NCBI GenBank assembly: GCA_040222995.1
Contig: JAVKBW010000046.1
Coordinates: forward strand, 372,001-436,000
Direction: 5' to 3'
DNA from: JAVKBW01 sp040222995
GTDB taxonomy: Bacteria; Pseudomonadota; Alphaproteobacteria; UBA8366; Aestuariispiraceae
Length of the DNA stretch: 64,000 bases
The notes under the pieces were generated by a model that worked only from the letters and a program-made list of their open reading frames with translations, was not told where the DNA came from and searched no databases. A program made the position numbers and the translations under genes. Shown here one piece after another: positions 42,843 through 52,181 of the stretch. How positions within the stretch are numbered: position 1 is the stretch's first letter; the number at the start of each line of letters is the position of its first letter.

Positions 42843-43871
42843 TTAAGGTTTCCGTTTACCGCGACGCAACAGAAACGGGATGGTGACGCTGATCAGGACA
42901 AACCGGATCAACTGATGACCGGCGACATAGGCCGGGTCATAGCCCAGCACATAGGCCAGGATAATCATGGTTTCGAAACCACCCGGCGCAAAACCGAGCC
43001 AGACCTGAACGATCGGCAGGTCCAGCATCAGGCCGACAGGTACCGCGAACAAAGTGCACACCGTTACACCGACCAAAAGATTTCCCAGCCCGGCCAGTGC
43101 GCTGGATATGATGATCGCCTTGTCGGTACCGGCGAAAAACGATCCGACGATGCAACCTGTGACAAGAAACAGCGGCAGCACGACCCAGGTTGGCATGGTT
43201 CCTTCCATCACGCCGCTGACGAACAATACGCCGGCCACGATCATGCCGCCGAAAAACTCGAAAGCCGGTATTTTCACCCAGCGCGACAGCACCAGCATGA
43301 CGGCTGCAATCGCTCCCAGCAGACCGATTTCCCGAAGGGAAAGATACACAGTCGAAGCCGGGGCCTGTGCGGTTCCCGTTTCGAGAAACGTATTGGCGAA
43401 GACGGGCAAGGCAATCAGCAGCACGGACAGCCGGATCGTATGCATGATCGCGATGCGCCGCACATCCAGGCCGTATTCTATCGCTAGAGCCATTGAATAG
43501 CTCATCGCGCTAGGCATCGCGGCGATTTTTGCCGAATTCCGGTCGAAGCTGTGCACCCGCCTCAGATAGATCGGTGCGACGGTGATCAGCACAGCCATGC
43601 ACGCGACCATGGCCACGGCCGATAGCGGCCATGTCCGGAAAGTTTCGATGGTCTCGGGCGTCATATCGGTGCCCAGCACGACCCCCAGAAGCGCGAACGC
43701 GATCTTTCGCATTCCGGTACCGATACCGACATCCACACCACCGACGGCGGCGATGGCGACACCGGCCATGGCGCCCGCAATCGCGCCGGCCGGAACCCCA
43801 AAAAGCTCCAGCGCGAACCCGCTGACGGAGCCAATCGCAATGGTAATAGCCTGTCTTCTAACGCCGCTCAT
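42843..43871 (-). CDS. AbrB family membrane protein (putative transporter)
   Basis: A 342-residue protein with about ten spans in two related halves, the layout of AbrB/ammonia-monooxygenase-like DUF proteins (for example VGIGTGMRKIAFALLGVVLG, AMPSAMSYSMALAIEYGLDV). LDLPIVQVWLGFAPGGFETM is the family C-terminal segment. Transport substrate unknown. It overlaps the amidase stop by 4 bp, so it probably imports the amidase substrate or exports a product. Confidence 0.75.
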   Translation of the reverse strand: MSGVRRQAITIAIGSVSGFALELFGVPAGAIAGAMAGVAIAAVGGVDVGIGTGMRKIAFALLGVVLGTDMTPETIETFRTWPLSAVAMVACMAVLITVAPIYLRRVHSFDRNSAKIAAMPSAMSYSMALAIEYGLDVRRIAIMHTIRLSVLLIALPVFANTFLETGTAQAPASTVYLSLREIGLLGAIAAVMLVLSRWVKIPAFEFFGGMIVAGVLFVSGVMEGTMPTWVVLPLFLVTGCIVGSFFAGTDKAIIISSALAGLGNLLVGVTVCTLFAVPVGLMLDLPIVQVWLGFAPGGFETMIILAYVLGYDPAYVAGHQLIRFVLISVTIPFLLRRGKRKP

Positions 43872-45247
43872 GAAAGAGCGAACGGTGCCGTTTTCCAGAA
43901 TTCCGTTTCCGCTTCAAAGGCACGGGCGACGCGTAAAACGGTTTCGTCCGCACCGGGACGTCCGAGGATTTGCAGGCCGACCGGCAGTCCGTCGTCTGAA
44001 AACCCGCCGGGGACGGAAATGCTCGGCAGCCCGAAAACCGGCGATATCTCGACGGGACGCCAGTCGAAGACGTAATCGGATTCGGCAAGATCGGCGCTGA
44101 ACAGTCGCACTGGGTTCACCGGCCAGACCATGACGTCGAACCGGTCGAAGGTTTCCGCCAGCAGGGCCCAGCCGCGTTTGCGTTGCTGGATACCGGTCAC
44201 GATATCGTCTGCGCTGGTCATGCCGAGAATAGCATCAACCCGTTTGCAGACATGCTCGCCGATAAGATGCGGTGAGGCCCTGACGATATCGCGCACCTCG
44301 CTGGCCTGCGCAATGGAATACAATGTCTGCTGCGCCTGATGCGCCTCGACCAGATCAGGACAATGATCGGCAATTGAACACCCCAGCTTTTCGAAGGTCG
44401 GGCGCTGCGCGTCGAGAACGTCGGTGGTGGCGGCGTCCGATACAGCCCCTGCCGGATTGTGCGCCCAGGCGATCCGCATCCCCCGGATGTCCGGCGGTTC
44501 GATGACATCGCTCAGCGCGTCCACCCGGCGGCTGGCGATGGGGGCGCTGTCATCCGGTCCGCTCATCACCAGCAGCATCAGGGCGATATCGGTCACCGTG
44601 CGGGCCATCGGCCCCGGTGTGTTGATAACGCTGTACGGGTCGAAGGCCGGGCTGGCCGGGATAACCCCGTGACTGGGCCGGAACCCGACGACATTGCAGG
44701 CCCCGGCCGGGCTGCGCACCGACCCGCCGATATCGCTGCCATCCGCCAGCATCGTCATCTTTGCCGCAAGGGCGGCGGCACTGCCGCCGGACGACCCGGT
44801 GGTGGTTTTCGTCAGGTCATAGGGGTTGCGGGTGATGCCGAAAACCTCGTTCACCGTCTGCCCGCCCATGGTGAATTCCGGTGTATTGGTTTTCGCGAAG
44901 GGTAGCGCGCCGGCCTTGCGCAGCCGGGCGACATGCAGCGTATCGGCTTCGGCTACCCGGTCGGCGAAAGCGCGCGAGCCGGATGTGCCGCGCATGCCGC
45001 CGATATCGTAGCAGTCTTTCACGGCAAGCGGCAGGCCGTGCAACAGTCTTCCGTCAGGCGATGTGTTGTCGGCCTCCTTCGCCATGTCCATCGCCTGGTC
45101 CTTGTCCAGAGTGACCAGCGCGTTCACGCCATCGTTGCTCTTTTCGATACGATCAAGGCAGTGGGCCATCAGTTCGGCTGCGCCCAGTTTCCGGTCGCGC
45201 AAACACATCGACAGATCGTAGGCCGAGGCGGTGTCCAGGTCCGCCAT
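43868..45247 (-). CDS. Amidase (amidase signature family)
   Basis: A 459-residue Ser-cisSer-Lys hydrolase. K77 (GLPLAVKDCYD), the GSSGGSAAALAAK loop around 151-163 and nucleophile S176 (GSDIGGSVRSPAG) form the triad. The family hydrolyses amides such as indole-acetamide, allophanate or Gln-tRNA; nothing here narrows it. Coupled to the upstream GGCT-like gene by an ATGA overlap and to the downstream AbrB-type permease by another, giving a three-gene operon. Confidence 0.88.
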   Translation of the reverse strand: MADLDTASAYDLSMCLRDRKLGAAELMAHCLDRIEKSNDGVNALVTLDKDQAMDMAKEADNTSPDGRLLHGLPLAVKDCYDIGGMRGTSGSRAFADRVAEADTLHVARLRKAGALPFAKTNTPEFTMGGQTVNEVFGITRNPYDLTKTTTGSSGGSAAALAAKMTMLADGSDIGGSVRSPAGACNVVGFRPSHGVIPASPAFDPYSVINTPGPMARTVTDIALMLLVMSGPDDSAPIASRRVDALSDVIEPPDIRGMRIAWAHNPAGAVSDAATTDVLDAQRPTFEKLGCSIADHCPDLVEAHQAQQTLYSIAQASEVRDIVRASPHLIGEHVCKRVDAILGMTSADDIVTGIQQRKRGWALLAETFDRFDVMVWPVNPVRLFSADLAESDYVFDWRPVEISPVFGLPSISVPGGFSDDGLPVGLQILGRPGADETVLRVARAFEAETEFWKTAPFALS

Positions 45248-45957
45248 CAGGAAAGCGGCCGTACCGGGTAATCGAAGTCGACGGATGTCTCTTCCAGTTT
45301 CGCGGTCAGTCCGGCGCGGTAGGCCGGATCGTCCAGCACCCGCAGGATGAAGCCGTCGGGATCGTGATCCGGGGCGTGAGCCTGCCGCACGATTTCAAGC
45401 ATCTCGGCTGTGGTCTTGCCGGGATAGCGGCGGTTGTCGCAGGCGATCACCGACAGCGCCACCGCGTCGCCGTCATGCACGAAATGACCGCGCCGCCCGA
45501 CATAGGCGTAGGCGGTGCCGGTCGGCTTGCTGTATTCGCCGCGCAGATTAACGTTCTCCATCGCGCCGAAAAAATAGTTGGCGGCGCTGATTTCGGTTTC
45601 GTGCATGATTTCAAGCTGGTCGTCATCCAGCCAGGTGATCGCCAGTTCCACCGCTGCGCCCTTGCAGACCTGCAGCATCGCGGCGATTGATCCGTAATTC
45701 GTCAGATGGGCGGAAAACACGACATCGAAATCCTGCAGCTTGCCGCGTTCAACGGGAATGATGTGACCGGCCTGATGGCCGAATTTCTGGGTCAGGCGTT
45801 CCGGCGCCTGGTTTGACCCGAAGGCCAGAACCGGCGTTCGCCCCCGCGTCATCGATACATCGAACGAGCGCACGGCGCCGTCGATATAGACAAACGAGTT
45901 TCTGGGAAAGGCGTAGGGGTAGCCGCGGGCGCGGGCCAATCTTTTGCTGTCAGTCAT
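45247..45957 (-). CDS. GGCT-like conserved protein
   Basis: A 236-residue protein. TPVLAFGSNQAPERLTQKFG resembles the FGSN loop of gamma-glutamylcyclotransferase-fold proteins, with EISAANYFFGAMENVNLRGE and GTAYAYVGRRGHFVHDGD as further conserved-looking parts. Function is not established. The ATG at 45957 starts MTDSKRLARARGYPYAF; upstream open codons overlap the divergent cupin. It ends on the amidase start, so it probably acts with it on a gamma-glutamyl or amide compound; this is inference. Confidence 0.6.
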   Translation of the reverse strand: MTDSKRLARARGYPYAFPRNSFVYIDGAVRSFDVSMTRGRTPVLAFGSNQAPERLTQKFGHQAGHIIPVERGKLQDFDVVFSAHLTNYGSIAAMLQVCKGAAVELAITWLDDDQLEIMHETEISAANYFFGAMENVNLRGEYSKPTGTAYAYVGRRGHFVHDGDAVALSVIACDNRRYPGKTTAEMLEIVRQAHAPDHDPDGFILRVLDDPAYRAGLTAKLEETSVDFDYPVRPLS

Positions 45958-46006
45958 GGCGCGAAACGGTAAGGTGCGATTCATCACTTGGGAAGAGGAA
46001 AACGAC

Positions 46007-46300
46007 ATGGCTGAAAAACGCGCGGCGGCAACACCTACCGTCATGATCGACAATGACAGGACCACCGTGACCGAATGGCGTTTCGCGCCGGGCGCGGCGA
46101 CCGGCTGGCATCGCCACGGCATGGATTACGTTGTCGTGCCGGTAATGGACGGCACCCTGCGCATCGATCTCGGCAACGGCGAATTCACGGAAGCTGAATT
46201 GAAACTCGGCCAGCCGTATTACCGCGACCTCGGCGTAGAGCACGATGTCATCAACGCCAACGATTACGAATTCGCCTTCATTGAGGTTGAGTTCAAATAG
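46007..46300 (+). CDS. Small cupin protein
   Basis: A 97-residue single-domain cupin. Metal-binding motif 1 is GAATGWHRHGMDYVVVPVMD (H-x-H and downstream residues) and motif 2 includes GVEHDVINAND. Start ATG 46007 has AGAGGA 7 bp upstream; the longer frame upstream overlaps the divergent gene. Followed 19 bp later by a Nudix hydrolase. Substrate unknown. Confidence 0.8.
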   Translation: MAEKRAAATPTVMIDNDRTTVTEWRFAPGAATGWHRHGMDYVVVPVMDGTLRIDLGNGEFTEAELKLGQPYYRDLGVEHDVINANDYEFAFIEVEFK

Positions 46301-46318
46301 GGCGCGGGGCGGCAGGGA

Positions 46319-46972
46319 ATGACAATCCCGGTTCCGACGCTTGAAGATATATGCCGGACCTTCGATGACCGCACGGCCCTGCGAACGCTGGTGCCGGGCC
46401 ACCGCTCGGCGATGATCGCGCTGGTCTTCCATATGGCCGATGGTGATCTGAAGGTCTGTATCACCCGGCGGGCTTCGGTTGTCGGCGACCCGTGGTCGGG
46501 CGATCTGGCGTTTCCCGGCGGCAAGCCGGAAACGGAAGACATGACCCTGCACGATACGGCGGCCCGGGAAACCTTCGAGGAAACCGGCCTGTCGCTATCG
46601 CACGACATGCTGATCGGCGATCTTGGCGAGGTGACAGCCAGGGGCGGCGCCCGCCCGCTGATTACGTACCCGCTGGTCTATGTTCTGACAGAAAAGCCTC
46701 GGCCTTTTGTGCTGAATTATGAGATGACCGACGCCCAGTGGGTCTCTGTGGCGGCGCTGTGGGACGCCGGGAACTGGCGTCGCTTCACCTACACGCCGGA
46801 GCGCGAGGATTTTCAGGCGATCCGGACGATGGGGCATTTTCTGTGGGGGTTCAGTCTGCGGGTGCTGCACGACTTTTCCGTCCGCATCGGCCATCCGCTG
46901 ACGCCACTGCTGGAAAACCCGTCGCTGCCGAAAATGGATGGCGCGCCAATCATCGAAACCCGGATCGGCTAA
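46319..46972 (+). CDS. Nudix hydrolase (CoA pyrophosphatase type)
   Basis: A 217-residue Nudix protein. The Nudix helix is LAFPGGKPETEDMTLHDTAA then RETFEETGL; the FPGGKPE start and the GDPWSGD immediately before it are typical of NudL/NUDT7 coenzyme A pyrophosphatases. It would hydrolyse CoA or its esters to phosphopantetheine derivatives. Co-directional with the cupin. Confidence 0.85.
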   Translation: MTIPVPTLEDICRTFDDRTALRTLVPGHRSAMIALVFHMADGDLKVCITRRASVVGDPWSGDLAFPGGKPETEDMTLHDTAARETFEETGLSLSHDMLIGDLGEVTARGGARPLITYPLVYVLTEKPRPFVLNYEMTDAQWVSVAALWDAGNWRRFTYTPEREDFQAIRTMGHFLWGFSLRVLHDFSVRIGHPLTPLLENPSLPKMDGAPIIETRIG

Positions 46973-46993
46973 CGCCGTCCATTTGTTCAGGTA

Positions 46994-47365
46994 TTAAACC
47001 TTGTCGATGCGGAACCGCGCATAGGCGTTGTCGATATGAGCGGAGGAACAGGCCCACCATTTTTCCTTGGCGTCCCGATAATCGGTATAGGGTCCGTGGC
47101 GCTGTTCGATTTCTCCTTCGGCGATTTCTTTGAAATTGGTATCGGTATAGATACCGCCGATGACCCAGTATTCGTCCGACGCCTCGCGTTCGATGCCGAA
47201 CCGCGCATAGGCTTCATCCACATGCTCCATGGACTTCGCACGCCAAACCGCTTTGGCTTCGGCATAGTCGTCGAACGGACCGAGCCGGTGACGTTTGTGG
47301 CCCGGTGCGATTTCGGTGAAATCCGTGTTGGTGAAAAGGCCGCCGATTACCCAGTAGCGTTCCAT
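46994..47365 (-). CDS. Tandem DUF4170 protein
   Basis: A 123-residue protein made of two ~58-residue copies of the DUF4170 domain: ERYWVIGGLFTNTDFTEI...AYARFGIE (residues ~2-60) and DEYWVIGGIYTDTNFKEI...AYARFRID (~64-121). Typical family members carry one domain, so this is an internal duplication. Function unknown; no signal peptide or membrane span. Confidence 0.8.
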   Translation of the reverse strand: MERYWVIGGLFTNTDFTEIAPGHKRHRLGPFDDYAEAKAVWRAKSMEHVDEAYARFGIEREASDEYWVIGGIYTDTNFKEIAEGEIEQRHGPYTDYRDAKEKWWACSSAHIDNAYARFRIDKV

Positions 47366-47496
47366 TTTGTCCCCTCGTGACTGGTCGTTCCATTCCCCCT
47401 AATTTCGACTATCCGGCCGGTCGCGGCAAGCTGAAGCCTTGACCTTTCGTCCCCGGTCACGCCAATGAAGGGGCAAGACAGGGTGCGGAGCAGGAT

Positions 47497-49014
47497 ATGC
47501 CGTTCAATTCATTGCGCGATTTCATCTCGAAGCTGGAAACTGCCGGCCGGCTGAAACGGGTCGGGCACCCGGTGTCGCCGCATCTGGAAATGACCGAAAT
47601 CCAGACCCGGCTGCTGGCCGAAGGCGGCCCGGCCGTTCTGTTCGAAAATGTGGTTCGCGCCGATGGTTCTGCCTATGACATGCCGATGCTGGTCAACCTG
47701 TTCGGTACGGTGGAACGGGTCGCCTGGGGCATGGACCGCGAACCGCACCAATTGCGCGAAGTCGGCGAAATGCTGGCCTTCCTGCGCCAGCCGGAACCGC
47801 CGGGCGGCTTTCGCGAAGCCTTCGACATGCTGCCGCTGCTGAAAACCGTGATGGCGATGAAGCCGAAAACGGTCGGCCATGCACCCTGTCAGGAAGTCTG
47901 CCTTTACGGCGACGATATCGATCTCGACGCCTTGCCGGTGCAGGGCTGCTGGCCGGGCGAACCGGCGCCGCTGATCACCTGGCCGCTGATTGTCACCCAG
48001 GGCCCGAACCCCAAGGGCGACAAGGCCGATGTCTTCAACCTCGGCATCTACCGGATGCAGGTGACGGGCCGCAACACGACCCTGATGCGCTGGCTGAAGC
48101 ATCGCGGCGGGGCGCAGCACCACCAGCGCTGGAAAAAGGACGGAAAGACAGAGCCGCTACCGGCCGCGGCGGTTCTGGGGGCGGATCCGGGCACGATCCT
48201 GGCGGCGGTTACGCCGGTGCCGGATACGCTGTCGGAATACCAGTTCGCCGGGCTGCTGCGCGGCAAGAAGGTGGAGCTGGTCAATTGCAAGACCATACCG
48301 CTGAAAGTGCCGGCGGAGGCGGAAATCGTGCTGGAAGGGCATGTCTCGCTCGACAGATACGAGGATGAAGGCCCGTATGGCGACCACACCGGCTACTACA
48401 ACTCGGTCGAACAGTTTCCAGTGTTCGAAATCTCCGCCATCACGATGCGGAAAAAACCGATCTACCTGTCGACCTTTACGGGCCGGCCGCCGGATGAACC
48501 CTCGATTCTCGGCGAGGGATTGAACGAAGTTTTCATTCCGCTATTGCAGCAGCAGTTTCCGGAAATTCTGGATTTCTGGTTGCCGCCGGAAGGTTGTTCC
48601 TACCGCATCGCGGTGATTTCGATGAAAAAGGCCTATCCCGGCCATGCCAAGCGGGTGATGATGGGGGCTTGGTCGTATCTGCGGCAGTTCATGTACACGA
48701 AATGGCTGATCGTGGTGGACGACGATATCGATGCGCGCGACTGGAAGGATGTGATGTGGGCGATGTCGACCCGCATGGACCCGGCCCGCGATATCACGGT
48801 GATCGAAAACACGCCGATCGACTATCTGGACTTCGCTTCGCCGGAAAGTGGCCTGGGGTCGAAAATCGGCCTCGACGCCACCAATAAATGGCCGCCGGAA
48901 ACCAAACGAGAATGGGGCGAGAAGCTGTATATGGAACAGGATGTGATCGACAAGATCGACCGCATCTGGGGCGAACTCGGCCTGCCGGGATCGGGAAAAA
49001 GCATCTGGAAATAG
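47497..49014 (+). CDS. ubiD: UbiD family decarboxylase
   Basis: A 505-residue prenylated-FMN decarboxylase. MPFNSLRDFISKLETAGRL is the family start; the active-site acid cluster is in LDRYEDEGPYGDHTGYYNSV and INEPSILGEGLNE-like DEPSILGEGLNEVFIPLLQQ. It should need UbiX to make the cofactor. Length and presence of ubiA in the window favour the ubiquinone step (3-polyprenyl-4-hydroxybenzoate decarboxylation), though UbiD homologues acting on other aromatics look similar. Confidence 0.88.
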   Translation: MPFNSLRDFISKLETAGRLKRVGHPVSPHLEMTEIQTRLLAEGGPAVLFENVVRADGSAYDMPMLVNLFGTVERVAWGMDREPHQLREVGEMLAFLRQPEPPGGFREAFDMLPLLKTVMAMKPKTVGHAPCQEVCLYGDDIDLDALPVQGCWPGEPAPLITWPLIVTQGPNPKGDKADVFNLGIYRMQVTGRNTTLMRWLKHRGGAQHHQRWKKDGKTEPLPAAAVLGADPGTILAAVTPVPDTLSEYQFAGLLRGKKVELVNCKTIPLKVPAEAEIVLEGHVSLDRYEDEGPYGDHTGYYNSVEQFPVFEISAITMRKKPIYLSTFTGRPPDEPSILGEGLNEVFIPLLQQQFPEILDFWLPPEGCSYRIAVISMKKAYPGHAKRVMMGAWSYLRQFMYTKWLIVVDDDIDARDWKDVMWAMSTRMDPARDITVIENTPIDYLDFASPESGLGSKIGLDATNKWPPETKREWGEKLYMEQDVIDKIDRIWGELGLPGSGKSIWK

Positions 49015-49018
49015 ATTT

Positions 49019-49566
49019 GTGTCTGATGAGGAGATTCAGTACGCGGCGGTCTGTTTCCCTGGACTGGCCGATGTCGACCGGGACTGGATCGAATCCGTTA
49101 GACGGCAATACGATCCGAAATCCGCTCTCATACCGGCCCATCTGACCATTGTTTTTCCGCAAAACAGGATGGTCGGCGAAGATTTCGAAAACCGGATTGC
49201 GACACTTGCCGAGCAATCGGCTTCCTTCACTGTCCGGTTCACCGAGCTGAGGGCTATACGCGAACCGGGCATGACAGTGGCATATGCCTATCTGGTGCCG
49301 AGCGGCCTTCAGGACGGATCGGACAGCGTTACGGATCTCTACACCACCGGGCCTATGACCGGACACTGCGCGAGACACTGAAGCCGGACATTCCTTATCA
49401 GCCTCATATAACGGTCGGCGTCTTTGAAACCGAAGATGAATCACAAGCCGCCGCCCGCTCACTGACGGCCCGGCCGGTCGATATCGCCGCACTGATCGAT
49501 GGAATTACCATTGTGCGCATCCGGAACGGGGTCGTCAGCATCGGCCGGAAATTTACCTTCGGGTGA
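49019..49566 (+). pseudogene. 2'-5' RNA ligase-like 2H phosphoesterase, frameshifted
   Basis: Starting at GTG 49019 the first frame encodes ~108 family residues including the first H-x-T motif IPAHLTIVFPQN, then runs out of frame near 49340-49350 and stops at 49381. The +1-shifted frame immediately continues the family: YDRTLRETLKPDIPYQPHIT carries the second H-x-T, then ITIVRIRNGVVSIGRKFTFG and a stop at 49566. One missing base near 49343 would rejoin the two. This is a disrupted gene or a sequencing error. Whole families of this type process 2',3'-cyclic nucleotides or tRNA ends; function here cannot be retained if the shift is real. Confidence 0.75.
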
Positions 49567-49703
49567 TTGCGCCGCCCCGGCTGCGAACAAAAGTTTCTGG
49601 CCGGTTTGGGTCGTGATCGCTAAAAAGGGCGTCGTCAGAGGGGACGCAATCAAACAGAACAGCCGATACGACAGGCTTAGTGTACGAATAGCGGGTGGGG
49701 AAC

Positions 49704-51101
49704 ATGCAGTCACATTACGATCTGATCGTCATCGGCAGCGGGCCGGCCGGCCGTCGCGCCGCCATTCAGGCCGCAAAGTTCGGGTACAGCGCCCTGGTGG
49801 TTGAAAAAGGCAGACGGGTTGGCGGCGTGTCCGTTCACACCGGCACAATTCCATCGAAAACGCTGCGCGAAACCGTCCTGAACCTGTCGGGCTGGCGCGA
49901 ACGCGGCTTCTATGGCCGGGCCTACCGGGTGAAGCAGGATATTTCTTCTGACGATCTGCGGCACCGGTTGCTGAAGACCCTCGACCATGAAGTCGAGGTT
50001 CTGGAACATCAGTTCGCCCGGAATCAGGTGGAAACCATATCCGGCGAGGCGTCCTTCACCGATCCGCATTCGATTGAAGTCGTTTGTTCGGCCGACGAGA
50101 TTCACCGCTTCACCGCCGATACCTATCTGCTCTGTGTCGGCACGGTTCCCTACCGACCGGCGAGCATCCCCTTCGATGGCGAGAACATTCTAGACAGCGA
50201 CGATATTCTGGATATCACCCGGATACCGAGGTCGCTGGCGGTCATAGGCGCCGGTGTGATCGGCGTTGAATATGCGTCGATCTTCTCGGCGCTGGATGTT
50301 CCCGTTACGCTGATCGAAACCCGCGATTCAATGCTGGACTTTATCGATCGTGAACTGATCGACGATTTCACGCATCAATTACGCGATCGCGGTATTACTA
50401 TGCGGTTTGGCAAGCCGTTCGAAAACATTGAAGTGACGGATGCCGGATGTCTTGCCTATCTTGAAGGCGGGCGCATGGTGAAGGCTGATATGGTTTTGTA
50501 TGCCGCTGGCCGAATGGGCGCGACCGATGCCCTGAATCTGGAAGCTGCCGGTCTGACATCGGATTCCCGCAAACGCCTGACGGTCGATCCGAAAACGTTC
50601 CAGACCGAAGTGCCGCATATCTATGCGGCCGGCGATGTGATCGGGTTTCCCAGTCTGGCCTCGACGTCGATGGAACAGGGCCGTATCGCCGCTTGCCACG
50701 CGCTTAAACAGCCGGCGCAGAAACCACCCGAGTACTTTCCGTACGGCATTTATTCGGTGCCGGAAATGTCGACCATCGGTATGACCGAAGAAGAAGTGCA
50801 GGATCGGAACATTCCCTACGAATGCGGCATTGCCCGTTTTCGGGAAACATCGCGCGGTCATATCATGGGGTTGGATGCCGGCATGATGAAAATGATCTTC
50901 TCGCTCAAGACCCATCGGTTGCTGGGGGTTCACATCGTCGGCGAGGGCGCGACGGAGCTGATTCATATCGGACAGGCGGTGCTGAACCTGAAAGGCACGC
51001 TTGAATATTTTGTAGAGAACACCTTCAATTATCCGACCCTGGCCGAAGCCTACAAGATTGCCGCGCTGGATGCCTGGAACCGGATGCCGCCGAAACAGTG
51101 A
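49704..51101 (+). CDS. sthA: Soluble pyridine nucleotide transhydrogenase
   Basis: A 465-residue flavoprotein of the pyridine nucleotide-disulfide oxidoreductase fold. N-terminal FAD motif YDLIVIGSGPAGRRAAIQAA; the position of the redox disulfide reads VHTGTIPSKTLRE with no Cys pair, the SthA feature that separates it from lipoamide dehydrogenase. NAD(P) motif LAVIGAGVIGVEYASIFSAL and the C-terminal dimerisation region with HIVGEGATELIHIGQAVL follow. It equilibrates NADH and NADPH. ATG 49704 has GGTGGGG upstream; an in-frame GTG three codons earlier overlaps that site. Confidence 0.93.
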   Translation: MQSHYDLIVIGSGPAGRRAAIQAAKFGYSALVVEKGRRVGGVSVHTGTIPSKTLRETVLNLSGWRERGFYGRAYRVKQDISSDDLRHRLLKTLDHEVEVLEHQFARNQVETISGEASFTDPHSIEVVCSADEIHRFTADTYLLCVGTVPYRPASIPFDGENILDSDDILDITRIPRSLAVIGAGVIGVEYASIFSALDVPVTLIETRDSMLDFIDRELIDDFTHQLRDRGITMRFGKPFENIEVTDAGCLAYLEGGRMVKADMVLYAAGRMGATDALNLEAAGLTSDSRKRLTVDPKTFQTEVPHIYAAGDVIGFPSLASTSMEQGRIAACHALKQPAQKPPEYFPYGIYSVPEMSTIGMTEEEVQDRNIPYECGIARFRETSRGHIMGLDAGMMKMIFSLKTHRLLGVHIVGEGATELIHIGQAVLNLKGTLEYFVENTFNYPTLAEAYKIAALDAWNRMPPKQ

Positions 51102-51137
51102 ACGGAAAGGGTGGCGACTGTTTGAACTGGAGTGCCG

Positions 51138-51410
51138 ATGAAGAACCTTCTCTTTATCGGGCGCGTTGCCTGGGATGATCGGCTCTGCCGGCTTGCGATC
51201 TGCTGGCTGGCATTTCTCGCCGTGGTTTCCGGCGGGCGTCTCGCCGCCGTGTCGCTGACTTTTTCCGCATTTCTGGGGCTTGCCGCGGCGATTGCCTTTG
51301 CCGGCGGTGGCAAGGACGGTCTGACCCTGCAGGCGGAATGGCTGTCCGCCGTCTGGTTCGGTGCGGTATTTTTCGGATTGCTGTTCGGTGTGACGCTGGT
51401 TCTCGGCTGA
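51138..51410 (+). CDS. Small membrane protein
   Basis: A 90-residue protein with three hydrophobic segments (LCRLAICWLAFLAVVSGG, LTFSAFLGLAAAIAFAG, WFGAVFFGLLFGVTLVL). Start ATG 51138 has GGAG 7 bp upstream. No family recognised. It lies 36 bp after sthA, perhaps in the same transcript. Confidence 0.6.
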   Translation: MKNLLFIGRVAWDDRLCRLAICWLAFLAVVSGGRLAAVSLTFSAFLGLAAAIAFAGGGKDGLTLQAEWLSAVWFGAVFFGLLFGVTLVLG

Positions 51411-51415
51411 CCGGA

Positions 51416-52000
51416 TCAGGTATCCGGTTTTGCATAATAGCCGATGACATCGCCGTCGGTGGTGACGCCCAGCCCGTTCAGGCTTCGGTTCACATAGTTG
51501 AAGTAACAGATGATCTGATTGGCCTCGAGGATCTGGCCGTCATCAAATCCGGCGTCTCTAAGGGCCTCGACATCGGCTTTTTCCACCTTCCCCGGCGTCA
51601 TTGTCAGTTTTTCGGTGTAGCGCATTAGCGCCAGTTCGCCGCCGTCGAAGGCGTCTTCCGGCCGTCGCGCCTTCAGTGCGGCCTCGATGGCGTCGGCGCG
51701 AGCGTCATCGCCGATAAGATGGCGCGCATTGGCCCAGTGATTGGCCAGCGAATACGCGCAGTCGTTCAGAATGGAAACGTAGGAGCTGATGGTTTCCTGC
51801 AGCCACATCGGCAATGTGTTCGCGTCATCATGCAGGGCGGCGCGATACAGCACGACATGACCGCGCAGGGTGTTCGGCCGCAGGGAATGAACCCGCATGA
51901 CATTGTCGACTGTGCCGTGCGGGGTGCGCGCAAGCTGCAGGGCATCCAGCAGGTCTGTGTCGGCGTCCTCGTCCGCAATCATCCTGATCCAGGCTGCCAT
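51416..52000 (-). CDS. AhpD/carboxymuconolactone-decarboxylase-like protein, second redox Cys missing
   Basis: A 194-residue helical protein of the uncharacterised peroxidase-related group. The core SSYVSILNDCAYSLANHWAN aligns with the AhpD C-x-x-C helix: C81 is present but the second cysteine is Ser84 (CAYS instead of CAYC). The PGKVEKADVEALRDAGFDDGQI segment is typical. Without the CxxC disulfide, classical AhpD chemistry is unlikely; it may use a single Cys or another role. ATG 52000 has GGAG 9 bp upstream. Divergent from the first binding-protein gene. Confidence 0.75.
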   Translation of the reverse strand: MAAWIRMIADEDADTDLLDALQLARTPHGTVDNVMRVHSLRPNTLRGHVVLYRAALHDDANTLPMWLQETISSYVSILNDCAYSLANHWANARHLIGDDARADAIEAALKARRPEDAFDGGELALMRYTEKLTMTPGKVEKADVEALRDAGFDDGQILEANQIICYFNYVNRSLNGLGVTTDGDVIGYYAKPDT

Positions 52001-52181
52001 GACAATCGTCTCCGTGCACAAGTTCGAGCCCGTTTACTAATACGAACAAATCTTTGCTTTGGAAATTCGGAAAAAGCAGTAAAGTGTGATCACACCCTTC
52101 AACCAGAACTGTCTGCAGCGATGCAGTTGCCTGCAAAGGGTCAACAAAATCAACGAACAATGCCGAACAGGAGACGATAAT

